Shown here: one piece after another, positions 20,399 through 30,417 of the stretch
Numbering within the stretch: the stretch's first letter is position 1
Layout of the letters: every line of letters starts with the position of its first letter
From: Porphyra umbilicalis
Taxonomy: Eukaryota > Rhodophyta > Bangiophyceae > Bangiales > Bangiaceae
Assembly (NCBI GenBank): GCA_002049455.2
Contig: KV918926.1
Span: forward strand, 62,001-126,000
Length of the DNA stretch: 64,000 nt
Direction of reading: 5' to 3'
Notes under the pieces: model-generated
The model's database searches: none
What the model saw: the letters and a program-made list of their open reading frames with translations, nothing else
Told to the model about the DNA's origin: nothing
Made by a program: the position numbers and the translations under genes

Positions 20399-22251
20399 AT
20401 GGCTGGATTCAACAACTCGGGCGGCCCCACTGTTCCCGCCGCGCCGACCCCCCCCACCGGCGCGCCTTGTGCATCCACAGAGGACGAGAATACGCCAGTC
20501 ACCGACCATCCTGCCGCGGCCCCGGCAGTGTCGACGCCGCACACGCAAACGGCGCAGAGCACCTCCCTCTCCGGGGCGCTGGGGGAGCCAGTGAGGCCGC
20601 AGATCGAGGAGGATCGCTTGCGCGCCGCGCTCAACCATCTACGTCAGGAGGCCGCAGCAGCATGCAGCGCCGCCGCTCGTGGTCAAGCGCAAAACAAGAG
20701 CGGCCGCGGCACTCGTGGCGTGTCATGGATTGACGCCGAGCGGCACGTGCTCGCGGTCGTCTACAAGAAGGCGACGCTCAACGCTGTAGTCGGCGTGGAC
20801 CAAACCATTGATACTTTTGACAATTACGTGGCCTACTGCTTCCGCCGCCGTCTGCTGGACCACATGCATCAAGTCAGGCGCCACCGGGCCCGGTCGACTC
20901 CTGCCATTATGAAGGAGCTGCGGTACGGTATCTTTCTCGCTGTCCATGGCTTCAAGGACTGCTATCTGGCCGTGCTGAAGCTGAAGATAACGGGCCAACC
21001 CTCGCCTGAGCAGCTCGTCATCGCTGCCAAGGCCAAGTACAATGGCCTTAACCCCTACGATGGCCTCAACCCCGCTGTCGCGGCCAAGCTGTCGTGCCCT
21101 TCGCTAAGCAATTGGCGGATCCTCAAGGAGTTGGACACGTTCAGCGGCGGTGCGACAATTGCGGCGTTGGGGGTCACGGCGGCTGCCCAAGGCGGCTCGG
21201 CGGCCGACCATGCTGATGCGGACCCCCTCACGCGTTTTGCAGGTACGGATGCTGAAGACCGAGACGAGGGCGACATCCACTCGCTGCAGTCGTCTACGTT
21301 TGTGCGTGGCATGAGCATGTTTCAATATCGGCCTGCTGACAAAAAGGCCGCAAAGGTGGCTTTACGGGCGGACTTGCATCTGCACCGCGAGGCAGCCTCC
21401 AACGTGGCCGCACTAGAGTCCCTGGTAAAGTCGGCAGTCGAGCGCAACACGTTGGCCTTTTGGTCAAGACCAGGGGTCGCCAATTCCGCAGATGGCCGCA
21501 AGTGGTGGGCCATTGAAATGCGCAAGCGCCTCAAGACAGCGGAGGACAACGAGAGCGACGACATGACCAATGGCGTGGGCGACTCGTCTTGGCGTGTTAA
21601 CATGAGCGTGGGCGTGGGGGTAGCCTCGGCGTCAAGCGGCCGACGTGGTGGCGACCGCAGTCGACGGCTTGGCGATCGAGGTCGATCTGTTGGCGACGGC
21701 GGTCGCCGCCGTGCACGAGCTGGCATGGAAGAGGACGATGATGAGCCTGCTGTTCCTGACCGAGCTTGTGGCCAAGGCCGAGGGGGTGGTGGAGCAAGCC
21801 GCCGTGAGGATGGTGCGCTTCGAGGTGTCGGTCGTCACGTGCAGGGCCGACATCACGGCCGAGGTCGAGCAACCACACGAGGCGGGGGGCGCTGCCAGCG
21901 CGTGCGCACTGCACGTAACGCGGGTGTCTCGTCTTCTTCTTTGTCTTCTGCCACATCGCGTCCCCCCCGCCCTCGACACCCTACGGCGACGGGGACAACG
22001 AGGAGGTTTACTTCATGGGCGATTACTACTACCACGCGGAGCCGCCGCCACAGACGGCGCCAGTGACGACGCCGACGACGCCGGCATCCGACGCTTCCGC
22101 CATCGACCAGCCTGCTGCTTCCACCCACATCGAGGCAGCAACCGAGGAGGCAGCCGCCATGACTGCGGCCGCTGCGGCCCGTACAGACGCCGACGTCAGC
22201 TCTGGGGAGCAGTCAGACGACGCGGACAAGGACGAGGAGGAGTCAGACTAG
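20399..22251 (+). pseudogene. Harbinger accessory protein, Myb/SANT-like, frameshifted
   Basis: In PIF/Harbinger elements the second gene encodes a Myb/SANT-like protein that binds the element ends and brings in the transposase. Here the start is the ATG at 20399 (MAGFNNSGG); the frame is open upstream but of poor composition. The Myb-like region is at about 20700-21160: GVSWIDAERHVLAVVYKKAT, VGVDQTIDTFDNYVAYCF, then LSNWRILKELDTFSGG, which follows the plant Harbinger pattern of a Trp-containing first helix, G-x-DQ, and a closing W-x-I-L-K. After about 21640 the plausible frame changes to a helical region (21645-21890), and near a C7 run at 21961 it changes again to an acidic tail ending SSGEQSDDADKDEEESD at 22251. 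At least two frameshifts are therefore present; sequencing error at homopolymers is possible. It is convergent with the transposase. Confidence 0.7.
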
Positions 22252-23204
22252 TCGCGGCCGTGCCACTACCTCTGCCGCGGCTCAGTGGGCCGGCGCCAGT
22301 GCTCACGGCGGCAGCGACGTCCACTTCGACAGAGACTCTGCTACTGACGCGCTGCCAGATGGGGACTACCAGAGCGGCCGCAATCGCCGCGGCCGCATCG
22401 TTACTACTGCGGCCCGCCCACTCTGGCCGCTACTCCGTCTTGGTACTGGACGGGGCACGCGGTTGGCTGCGTCGCTGGCCTATGCCGAAGTGACTTTCTT
22501 ATCCGGCCCATCCAGCTCCAGCGAGGACAAGAAGGGGTGAGATAACCAAGAGGACCTTTGCACGGCGGCCGCGCCCCATTGCGGCCGAGCTGTACAAAAT
22601 GGTCGCCTTCGACGCGGCCGACTTTGAACAGCGCACATCGCGTCTGTTTTTATTTGTCCGTTTGTTTATTCTCTGTGCATGCTTTTCTTTCTCCATTTGT
22701 CTGTTCTCTGTACATGCTTCTCTTGCGTCTGCTATTGCATTTCTGTCATCGACTTGCTTTACATCTTAGCCTGTAGATACTGTACACTCCGAGCTGCGTC
22801 ACATCTTTGTCATGCTCTTCGAAAGTTGCGCTCCCACGCACCCGAAAACACGCAACTGCGGCCTTTTCTTCCAAGTCACAGAACAAGTTGGATTCCGAAG
22901 CGGAAACAACCGCCCGCAAAGCTAGGTCCCCGAAGCGGCAACAAATGAAAGGCATCCACCCAGCTAAGGCAGCCGAGATGGGGCCAAAGCAAACGCAAGG
23001 CGGCCCAGATGATGCCGCAATATACAACTGAAGGACGAAGGAAGCAGACCTTGAAAGAGGCCCGACGCCCGGCCATTGTCGCAAACTACTGACATGCCCA
23101 CGAGGCTGACGTAGCCAGCTGGCGTACATGCCTGTAGAAGAAGAGAGACAGTGTAGAGGGAAAAAAACCCGCACATCGGGGAAAAACACCTTCGCTTACT
23201 CTAC
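22252..23204. other. shared 3' region between the convergent Harbinger genes
   Basis: A T-rich stretch (22640-22790) contains two ~35 bp near-repeats (TTCTCTGTGCATGCTT and TTCTCTGTACATGCTT). It lies between two gene ends, so it probably holds both polyadenylation regions. No coding frame is supported here. Confidence 0.4.
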
Positions 23205-24719
23205 TCAAACGTATGGCAACAGCAAGCGGCCACGATCAGCACAGATGTGCTCGGACAGGTCTTGGAGCAAAGCCCAGTGGGCGCTCGTGTCCTTGGCCTC
23301 GCACTCGGCTCCATCGGTGTACCCCAGCGCGCCTACAGGCGCGTCTTGCTCGGTACTGGCTCCACTATCGCGGCCGAGGTCGGCCTTCTCGGCCACTGCC
23401 GGTCCCCATACCCCGGGACCGCGTGGCTCGTCGTCGAGATAGAAGGCCGCTTCACGATTGGGTGACGCTCGCTGACCACGAGTGGCCTCGTTGCGCGCCC
23501 GCTCGCCCGAGGCCACTCTTCTTGGCTTGTCCTCGTCCATCTCGTCAACACTTTCCCGCAGGTCCGCATCGTCCTGCATGCGCCGTTGCGCCAGAAATCC
23601 GCCACGCGTGTGCTCGATGTTCATGTTGTGGAAGACGGCCACAGACTTGCCGGTGTCGATCATTCTCGAAACCGTCGTGACGCGTGCCGGTCGTAATACA
23701 ATGTTGAAGCGCGATGGCATCACAGCGTACAGGCGCTTAGCGTCCTTCCGCACGGCTTCCTGCAGGCGATTGTACACTAAGAGCTTGGGAGTGTCGGGTT
23801 TGAGATGCGGCATAGCATACAGGGCATAGCGGGGGTATCCTTGATCGGCCGCGTAGAAGAGAAAGGGACGGGTCCGGCCGTTCAGTGTGTACTTGATGTT
23901 CCGCGGGGGCCAGATACCAGCGTTCACGTCCAACATGAGCGGGGAGGACGCCAGCACGATCTTGTCGTTGTAGCTCCCGGGCGCCCCATTCCAAAAGTGC
24001 CAGATATAGGTGTCCTCATCACACACACTCTCACTCACCACAGAGCCATTACCCTTGCTGTCATGGTACAGCCTGGAGAGGGTCTTGAGGCACTTGAGCC
24101 ACTGCCAATGCGTGCAGTCAATAGATCCGATACAGCCCGGCATGCCGCGGGCCGCGTTGCGGGAAAGGATGTGCTTGAGCTCCTTTTCCGTCGGGCGGCG
24201 CAGGTACGTCTGCTTCCACTTGTCCACAACGAGTCTGGTCAGACGCCTGGGAGCCTTGGCGATAGTTGAGCGCGAGAGCCGGCAATACTCATCGGCGCGG
24301 TCATAGGACTCCTCGAAGCCCAGCACGTGGAGCGCGGCCACCAACTTCTGGATCGGGTGCGACTGCAGGCGCCCGGTCGCGCTGACAGATCGCCTCCACC
24401 ACGGCTTGTCGTGCCCCGCCGCGTAGAGACGCATGAAGACCGCGCGCGGCATACGATGCCGCTTCTCAAAATCTTGCTCGCTGTAGACAGGGGGCTCGCC
24501 GCCGACCCCAAAGTTGTCCCGCATGCTTGAGTGCGCTCCCAGATCAAAATCGCGGTTGCGATTGGGCCGGCGGCCCGGCCGAGAGCCCCCCACCGGCCGC
24601 TTGCTCACACGCCCATGCTGCAGGACCCTACGCACTGTCAGGGTGGCTCTGGCCCCGAGCGCAACCGCCAGGTCTATGTCCGCATCAAACTGCACGTCGT
24701 GAAGAAGGTTGTGCTCCAT
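23205..24719 (-). CDS. PIF/Harbinger DDE transposase, catalytic Glu replaced
   Basis: The frame is 504 codons, slightly longer than the usual 400-450 because of a charged C-terminal tail. An N-terminal helical region (YSEQDFEKRHRMPRAVFMRL) precedes the nuclease fold. First Asp: D201 in IGSIDCTHWQWLKC, the plant-type IDCMHW-WKNCP block. The NGAPGSYNDKIVLASSPL block (about 244-261) is the family's GSxNDxxVLxxS signature. Second Asp: D292 in FYAADQGYP, matching LADGIYP. The third position, normally Glu in RKDxERxFGV, is Lys328 in RKDAKRLYAV (codon AAG, one G-to-A step from GAG). A dead catalytic triad implies an immobile copy, or one kept for DNA binding. A start at 24719 or a later Met is possible. 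No terminal repeats were found, so the element's limits are not defined. Confidence 0.88.
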   Translation of the reverse strand: MEHNLLHDVQFDADIDLAVALGARATLTVRRVLQHGRVSKRPVGGSRPGRRPNRNRDFDLGAHSSMRDNFGVGGEPPVYSEQDFEKRHRMPRAVFMRLYAAGHDKPWWRRSVSATGRLQSHPIQKLVAALHVLGFEESYDRADEYCRLSRSTIAKAPRRLTRLVVDKWKQTYLRRPTEKELKHILSRNAARGMPGCIGSIDCTHWQWLKCLKTLSRLYHDSKGNGSVVSESVCDEDTYIWHFWNGAPGSYNDKIVLASSPLMLDVNAGIWPPRNIKYTLNGRTRPFLFYAADQGYPRYALYAMPHLKPDTPKLLVYNRLQEAVRKDAKRLYAVMPSRFNIVLRPARVTTVSRMIDTGKSVAVFHNMNIEHTRGGFLAQRRMQDDADLRESVDEMDEDKPRRVASGERARNEATRGQRASPNREAAFYLDDEPRGPGVWGPAVAEKADLGRDSGASTEQDAPVGALGYTDGAECEAKDTSAHWALLQDLSEHICADRGRLLLPYV

Positions 24720-25260
24720 ACCGCCGCGGCCCGGTGCTGGTCCGCAGGTGACACTCGGCCTGGTGGAGTCCGCAGCAAACGCGGGTGGGAAAGATGGTGC
24801 TCAAAACGGCGGGGAGAGGGGCGGGCACAATGACGACGACAACGATGATGGGGACGCGGGCAGGCGCCGTCCATGGATGCGGCCTAATGTTGGTCCATTG
24901 GAAACAGGCGGCCCGGTGAAGGTCCGCAGAAAGCTCGGGTGCAGAAGATGGTGCGCTCAACCGTGGGAAAGCGGGCGTGCGGGACGACGAAGACGATGGG
25001 GATGCAACGGGATGGGATGAGGGTGGGCGGGAGGACGATGGGGAAGCGGGGAAAAGGGACGTTGATGGATGCGGCGTGACAGCAATGCGTGTGGTGGCCG
25101 CTGCAGGCCCCCCTCCACACCACCCCCAAAAAGGACACCGGCCAGCTGGTGAGCCGGTGGCACAGCTCACCACGCGAGCTCCACCGGCCTCGATGGGGCT
25201 GTCATTCAGTGTACCCCACCAAATCTAATCCGCTGGGACGGGTGTGGCCAGGTGACGTGG
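24720..25260. other. 5' flank of the transposase with imperfect tandem units
   Basis: Two diverged units of about 170 bp follow the transposase start (GGCCCGGTGCTGGTCCGCAG at about 24728; GGCCCGGTGAAGGTCCGCAG at about 24911). Then come two copies of TTCAGTGTACC-type sequence (25206 and 25293) with similar neighbours. This is the likely promoter area. No core promoter element is distinct enough to mark. Confidence 0.4.
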
Positions 25261-25664
25261 GCTCCTGGCCGCACAGGCCCCCACAGGGCCACAGTTCAGT
25301 GTACCGCATGGAATCAGGCTTGTCCGAAGGAGTGCTGCCAGACCACGTCCGCGACTCGCCTCACTGGTCTCGACAGGCGTTGGTAAGGCAAGCTTGCCTG
25401 ATTGGGTGGTCCCTGCTGGCTCCCTACCCACTCCACGGCTCCTCTTTTCTTTTTCTGTGGCTGGAGCAGATGAGGGTACGTGTCCTTCAAGTGGGCCTTC
25501 CAGGGCCGTGCACTGCACCGCCTGCCGTTTCTGATACTCGGCAGGGTCGCGAAACCTGGGCCCCGGCTCGATATCAGCCCTCTTTGCGGTCCACTACGTT
25601 TGGCGGCCTCGAAAGCGCCTGCGTCGTCCGGTCCAGCCACGCAATCTCCGGAACGACTGTCACA

Positions 25665-26816
25665 CCCATTCCGAGACACGCTTCGAGTTTGTGGCGGCGA
25701 GTTTGTGATGAATGTACGCGCCTCTGATTGGGCAATGATGAGTTCGAGTCTGAAGCGCCGGCGCCACAAACTCGGATTGTGGCGCGCCGGGCTATGCCCC
25801 AAAGCCATGTGGCGCCACATCACACGGCACCTTCGAGCGCACGATCGATGAGAATTATGCATCAGCACTCTTCAGGCAAGGAAGTTATTGCGCCTCCTGA
25901 AGGTCACGGACCTGCCGCGTCGCTGCTCGGTTTGAATCCGGGGTGATCGTGCGGCTGCTTGCTGTTGCCTCGTAAACCGGCGGTTCTCCGTGAGTACGAC
26001 GAGCTCCGCTAGCGCTACGCGCAGTGCCCCCTATTTCTTCTTTCTTCTGGCGCGGCTTCCAAAGGTACGGTTTTTGAAACCCGGGGCTACCGATGAGGGA
26101 AGGGGGGGGGGGGGGAAGGGCGGGGAGGGGCGAGCTGAGATTTTCGAAACAGATGGCTGCCGCCCCAATCACTCTCGCACTGCACCCAACTGTTGCACTG
26201 CACACACACACGCAGGCAATAAAGCGAACGACAGTGGCGGAGGCACAACGTCGGCGGTTAACCTCGATTCCGCACGACGGGGCGTTCCGTAGCGGGAAGC
26301 AAGGACGGCCGGGGCGGGGGGGGGGGGGTGGGGGACCAGACGTGGGGGAGGGGCGTGTGGGAGGCGGACCTGTCGGGGGAAGTTTCGGGGGGAAGGGGAA
26401 CACTGCCGGTGCAGACAGGTGAGTGTCGGATACGGCAAGGTGCAAGTTCATCATGAAGGCCTCCCCGTCAGAGTCCATGTCGATTGTCGAGGTGGGGGCG
26501 GTGGGGAGAGTGGAGATGGGGGCCAAAACAGAACGGTGGCCGGCGATGAGACAACGTCGTCTGTGTGGCGATCCACGGCAGGTGGCCGCGCGAGTGCGAG
26601 CGCCAGGCGGGGCACAAAACTCTGAGCACGCTTCTTCCGCCTCCTCTCAGACAGCAATGTTTGCCTCGTGCGCTCCATTTGTGGACGAAAATTAAGCGGC
26701 AAACAGACGCAGTTAAAAAACTCGGATGTTGCGTCCCGGAATGCCGGTTCGATGTGGCGCCGAGTTTGTGGCGCCACAAACTGGCACCTCAAACTCGGTC
26801 CGTGTCTCGGAATGGG
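25665..26816. mobile_element. 1.15 kb DNA transposon with 16 bp ends and subterminal repeats
   Basis: CCCATTCCGAGACACG at 25665 is exactly mirrored by CGTGTCTCGGAATGGG ending at 26816. Inside both ends are repeats of CGAGTTTGTGGCGCC and its reverse (25683-25800 and 26757-26798), as expected of transposase-binding sites. The middle contains a G-rich tract (26098-26130, 26305-26360) and no transposase frame, so it is non-autonomous. No clear target duplication was found. Confidence 0.7.
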
Positions 26817-27436
26817 TATCAGAAGATCCCAATGCGCGATCAATCTGCCTGCGAAGGAGACACACGTGGTGATTGCAGCGGTCATCCGGGGCCCTCGCTA
26901 GTCACTGACAGCGCTGAGATTCACTCTGAATGGTTCGGATCCAGTCCGTAAAATGAAGAATTCGTCCCCATGCAGGCCCTCTATGGGGCCGAGCGCCTCA
27001 TAGTACTGAACAGCAACGTACCCCAGAAAATTGGATTCGGGTGGACTGATCGCGCGGTTTTCATTGGATACCCCGAGTTTGTGGACGGCTCTGCATAGCA
27101 GGCGTTACTGGGTGTGACAGAATCTGCACAGAGCCGCCACGTTAGCCACGTGGCAGTAAATTTTGTGGAATCCGACATCGTTGGCTGTGCTCTTACCACC
27201 CCATCACCCCTGTCCGCGTCCTTCCTCAGAAGTCCCCCATCTCAATCGCAGCAGCCAACTCCGTGTCGTGCCCGAGATCAATTGAATCTCTAGCCATGTA
27301 CTGCTGTCTTCCCAATTCTGGCCGATATCGTCAGAGTCAAGCCAGAGTCTCGGTCAACTGCCCATTGGTCGAACAAACTTATCCAGCTGAGTGTATGGCT
27401 GTTAGAGCAGCGTAGGCTTGTATTTTTCACCCCTCC

Positions 27437-28120
27437 GAAACAGGTGCGTGTGGGCGTGTCACGCCCGATCACGTCCGATCGCGCCCTATTCACGCCCTTT
27501 TGGGGGCGTGAACACGTAAAAGCAGCACGTTTCTTCAACGAATCTATTTGCTTCGTGGTCATGAAGCACCCTTTTCGAAATGGTGGCTATCATTGCGACC
27601 AGCCTTGGGGCTGTGTGGAACAGATCAATCAGAGAACGAGGGCTGCCTTGGCATCCTTCACATACGACTCTACGTCAAACAGGTTAAAGAGAAAGACGTG
27701 TGGCTTCGCCCCATGGGCCAGAGGGAGGGAGTACCAAGAAGGACGGCAGCCAGGCGGTCTCGGAACCACCGCCGCTGGAAAACCGCAGCAGCTGCAGAAG
27801 CAGAAGCTGCCGTCGCGGCCGCAGCCACCGACGCAGAAAAAGTGGGAGGGGCACCACTCTGGGAGGTGGCCGGCCCCGTGCCGTTTGGGGCACCGCGCGA
27901 GGGCCGGCGGGCTGATGGTCTTGGGCCGCAGCAGGGCGCCCTTGCCCACGTCTCCAGTGCATTGGATTGCACAATGTTAAGTTCGCTAGCGGCGTAATTA
28001 TTCCACGAGATCACGCCCCAGCTCACGCCCTTTTTTGCTTGGGCGTGATGAAAGATCACGATAAAAAACGTGCATGCGATCACGTGCAACGTGACGTCTC
28101 AATCACGCGAAGGGCGTGAA
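27437..28120. mobile_element. element-like block bounded by GGGCGTGA/TCACGCCC motifs
   Basis: At least five copies of GGGCGTG or CACGCCC occur at 27448-27520 and again at 28013-28115 in both orientations, enclosing ~490 bp without them. Clustered inverted subterminal motifs suggest a non-autonomous DNA transposon, but the exact ends are not resolved. A Lys/Arg/Ala-rich frame in the middle (27548-27997) is unsupported. Confidence 0.4.
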
Positions 28121-28738
28121 GGACAAGCCTATTGTCGATGCGCAAAAAGACAGGCTGTGTGCTGAACGAACAGGTGACGCAAGACATCCGGAAGGATCGG
28201 AGACGAGCGATGTTGAGCGGAAACGAAGCAGACGGTGATAGTATTGTTTTTTTGCTTACCTGTCTTATCTGTCTGCCGGCACTCATTACGATCGCTTGTG
28301 ATCGGACGGTCGATCGACCGGTGCCCTCGTGTGTATTAAATCACCGTGGGTCCGGGGTCGCCGTCGTGGGCACCACCCGGCTCCCCATCGGATGCCCTCC
28401 AACAAAAGGTCTTTCTTCCTCGCCGCGACGGCGATAGAAGTCGCTTTATTGCTTCGCTACGGTCGGTCACAGTACACTGGTAATTGCACCAACGTTATTA
28501 ATACCCCATTTGGCGGAGCAGCAGGGGATACCATCGCCCTCATCGTGCCTCGCGGCACGGTGTTCCCGAGAATTCTCTCGCCGCCTCATGGCATTGTGAC
28601 GGTGTCGATACGGTCGCTTGGCGCACGGGGCGTAAGCCATCGACTTGTGGGCGTGGTGCCGGGGGCATCACGGTTGAGATCTTCGACGTTGGCGCGCAGG
28701 GCGTTAGCCAAGTCGGAACACTTTGTTCAGGTCCCAGT

Positions 28739-30301
28739 ATGTCTACTGGTGGTACCGGCGGCACTCGGCGAGCCAGAGACGGCAAGTTGCCAGCTGGCTA
28801 CCAGTCGCCGGGCAGTGGACAAGGCACTCGTGCCGCTTCCGACGCCCCAACGGACGGTGCTCCAACTGCTCCCATCCCTGCGGATCAAGCCGCCTCCGTG
28901 CAGATGCAGGTGGTGGAGAGCCTAAAGGCGGCCGTTGAAGCACTTCAACGACGTCCAACAGACTAACGATTCTCTGGCGAGAGCCAATGACAAGTTGGTC
29001 GACGACATCGAGGCCCTGCGCAAGGTCGACTCCCACGAGGAGGAGCGCCGTGTGGCTAAGTCTCGCGACGATCCGGCTACCGCCGCGCCTTCCCCATATT
29101 CCGATGATTCTGCCTCTGGGTCAAGCCCAGCGTCGTCGGACGACGATAACTCCAACGCGACGGACACGTCCTCTTCGGACGATGGCAACGGGCCGCCAGG
29201 CCCGCCGTCGCTTCCAGTGGGTCCTCGCTGAGCGACAGCTCGAGCGAGTCGGATGTGACCGCGCGCAAGCGCCCCGAGACCCCCACCAAATGGAAGGAGC
29301 GACTTTAAAAGGCCGATAGGATCAAACTGATCCGCCCGGCTGATAGCCGCTTCAAGACACTCTTGGGCTACAGGACATGCTTCCTGATCCGCCGTCAACT
29401 GAAGTACACGCCGAAGGAGGCACAACGGTCGCATCGTCTCAACAAACGTTTAGACAGAGTGTTCCATGGGCAACAGCAATTCACGGGAGCCCTGCCCTTG
29501 GGCATCTTCACGTTCTTAACGACCTTTCGCCGCGCGTGCGACGCTGCTGGGCTGATGCACGGTCAAGCCCTTCTGCTCATGGTCTTTTGACTAGCCGGTA
29601 ACGCCAAGATGGCATTCTCAGGCGCGCTTAACAGCACCCTCGGACGTAAGCGTGATACCATCCGTACGTACGGAGATGCCGTCAACTGGCTTCTTTCAAA
29701 GTATGCGACACACGCAACTATGTCTAACGCCTATCAAGACATAATTACGATGAAGCAACAAGACAACGAGGCGCCCACGGCCTTTGGTCACCGCGTGGAA
29801 ACGCAATGCGATTTTCTGAACGGGTTGTTCGACATCCAAGACGTTAAGGACGTCTTCATCACGGGTCTTTCGGACCTTGTGCAAGCGCACGTTCGGGTCT
29901 TGAATGACCAATTCCCGGATCGGACTCTTTCCGAGACGTTTGCTACCGCCCAGATGTACTGGAACGGCTCCGACAAGTTGCGTTTGCAACTCAAGATTAC
30001 CCGCCCAACGGCGATCAAAGTCGCGTACGCGACACAAGACCAGCGGACGACGACGGAACGACCGTTCACACCGGTTCGCACCCCGCCGCACCCACGTGCC
30101 GCCGTCCCTCAATCCAATCGGGCTGACATTTGTTACAATTGTAACAAGCCGGGGCACTTCGCCGCGCAGTGTGCCGAACCATATCGCCCTCGCGAACGTC
30201 GCCAACCGCCTATCGGCGTTCATGCCATTGCAGACGGTAACGTCGAAGAAGACGAGATCGAGCATCCGGCCGACGCCGTCGAGGACTCGAAAAACGCCTA
30301 G
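28739..30301 (+). pseudogene. gag: gag of element B with CCHC zinc knuckle
   Basis: The start is the ATG at 28739 (MSTGGTGGTRRARDGK). The frame shifts at about 28935 into a coiled-coil-like acidic region (NDSLARANDKLVDDIEALRK). Capsid follows with a TAA at about 29306 and a TGA at about 29588, the latter between LLLMVF and LAGNAKMAFSGALN, where Trp is likely. The main block (29609-30301) has AVNWLLSKYATHA and a complete zinc knuckle CYNCNKPGHFAAQC, the RNA-binding motif of nucleocapsid. It ends with an acidic tail at the TAG near 30299. Confidence 0.8.
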
Positions 30302-30417
30302 GCCGGGTACCCGACTTGGGGCTGCCCGGCGGAACGCGAAACAGTACGGTGACAAGATTGTAGCGCCGCGCCTTACGGCACTACGAGATCGCCGCCACGC
30401 TTGGCCCGTGCATGCGT

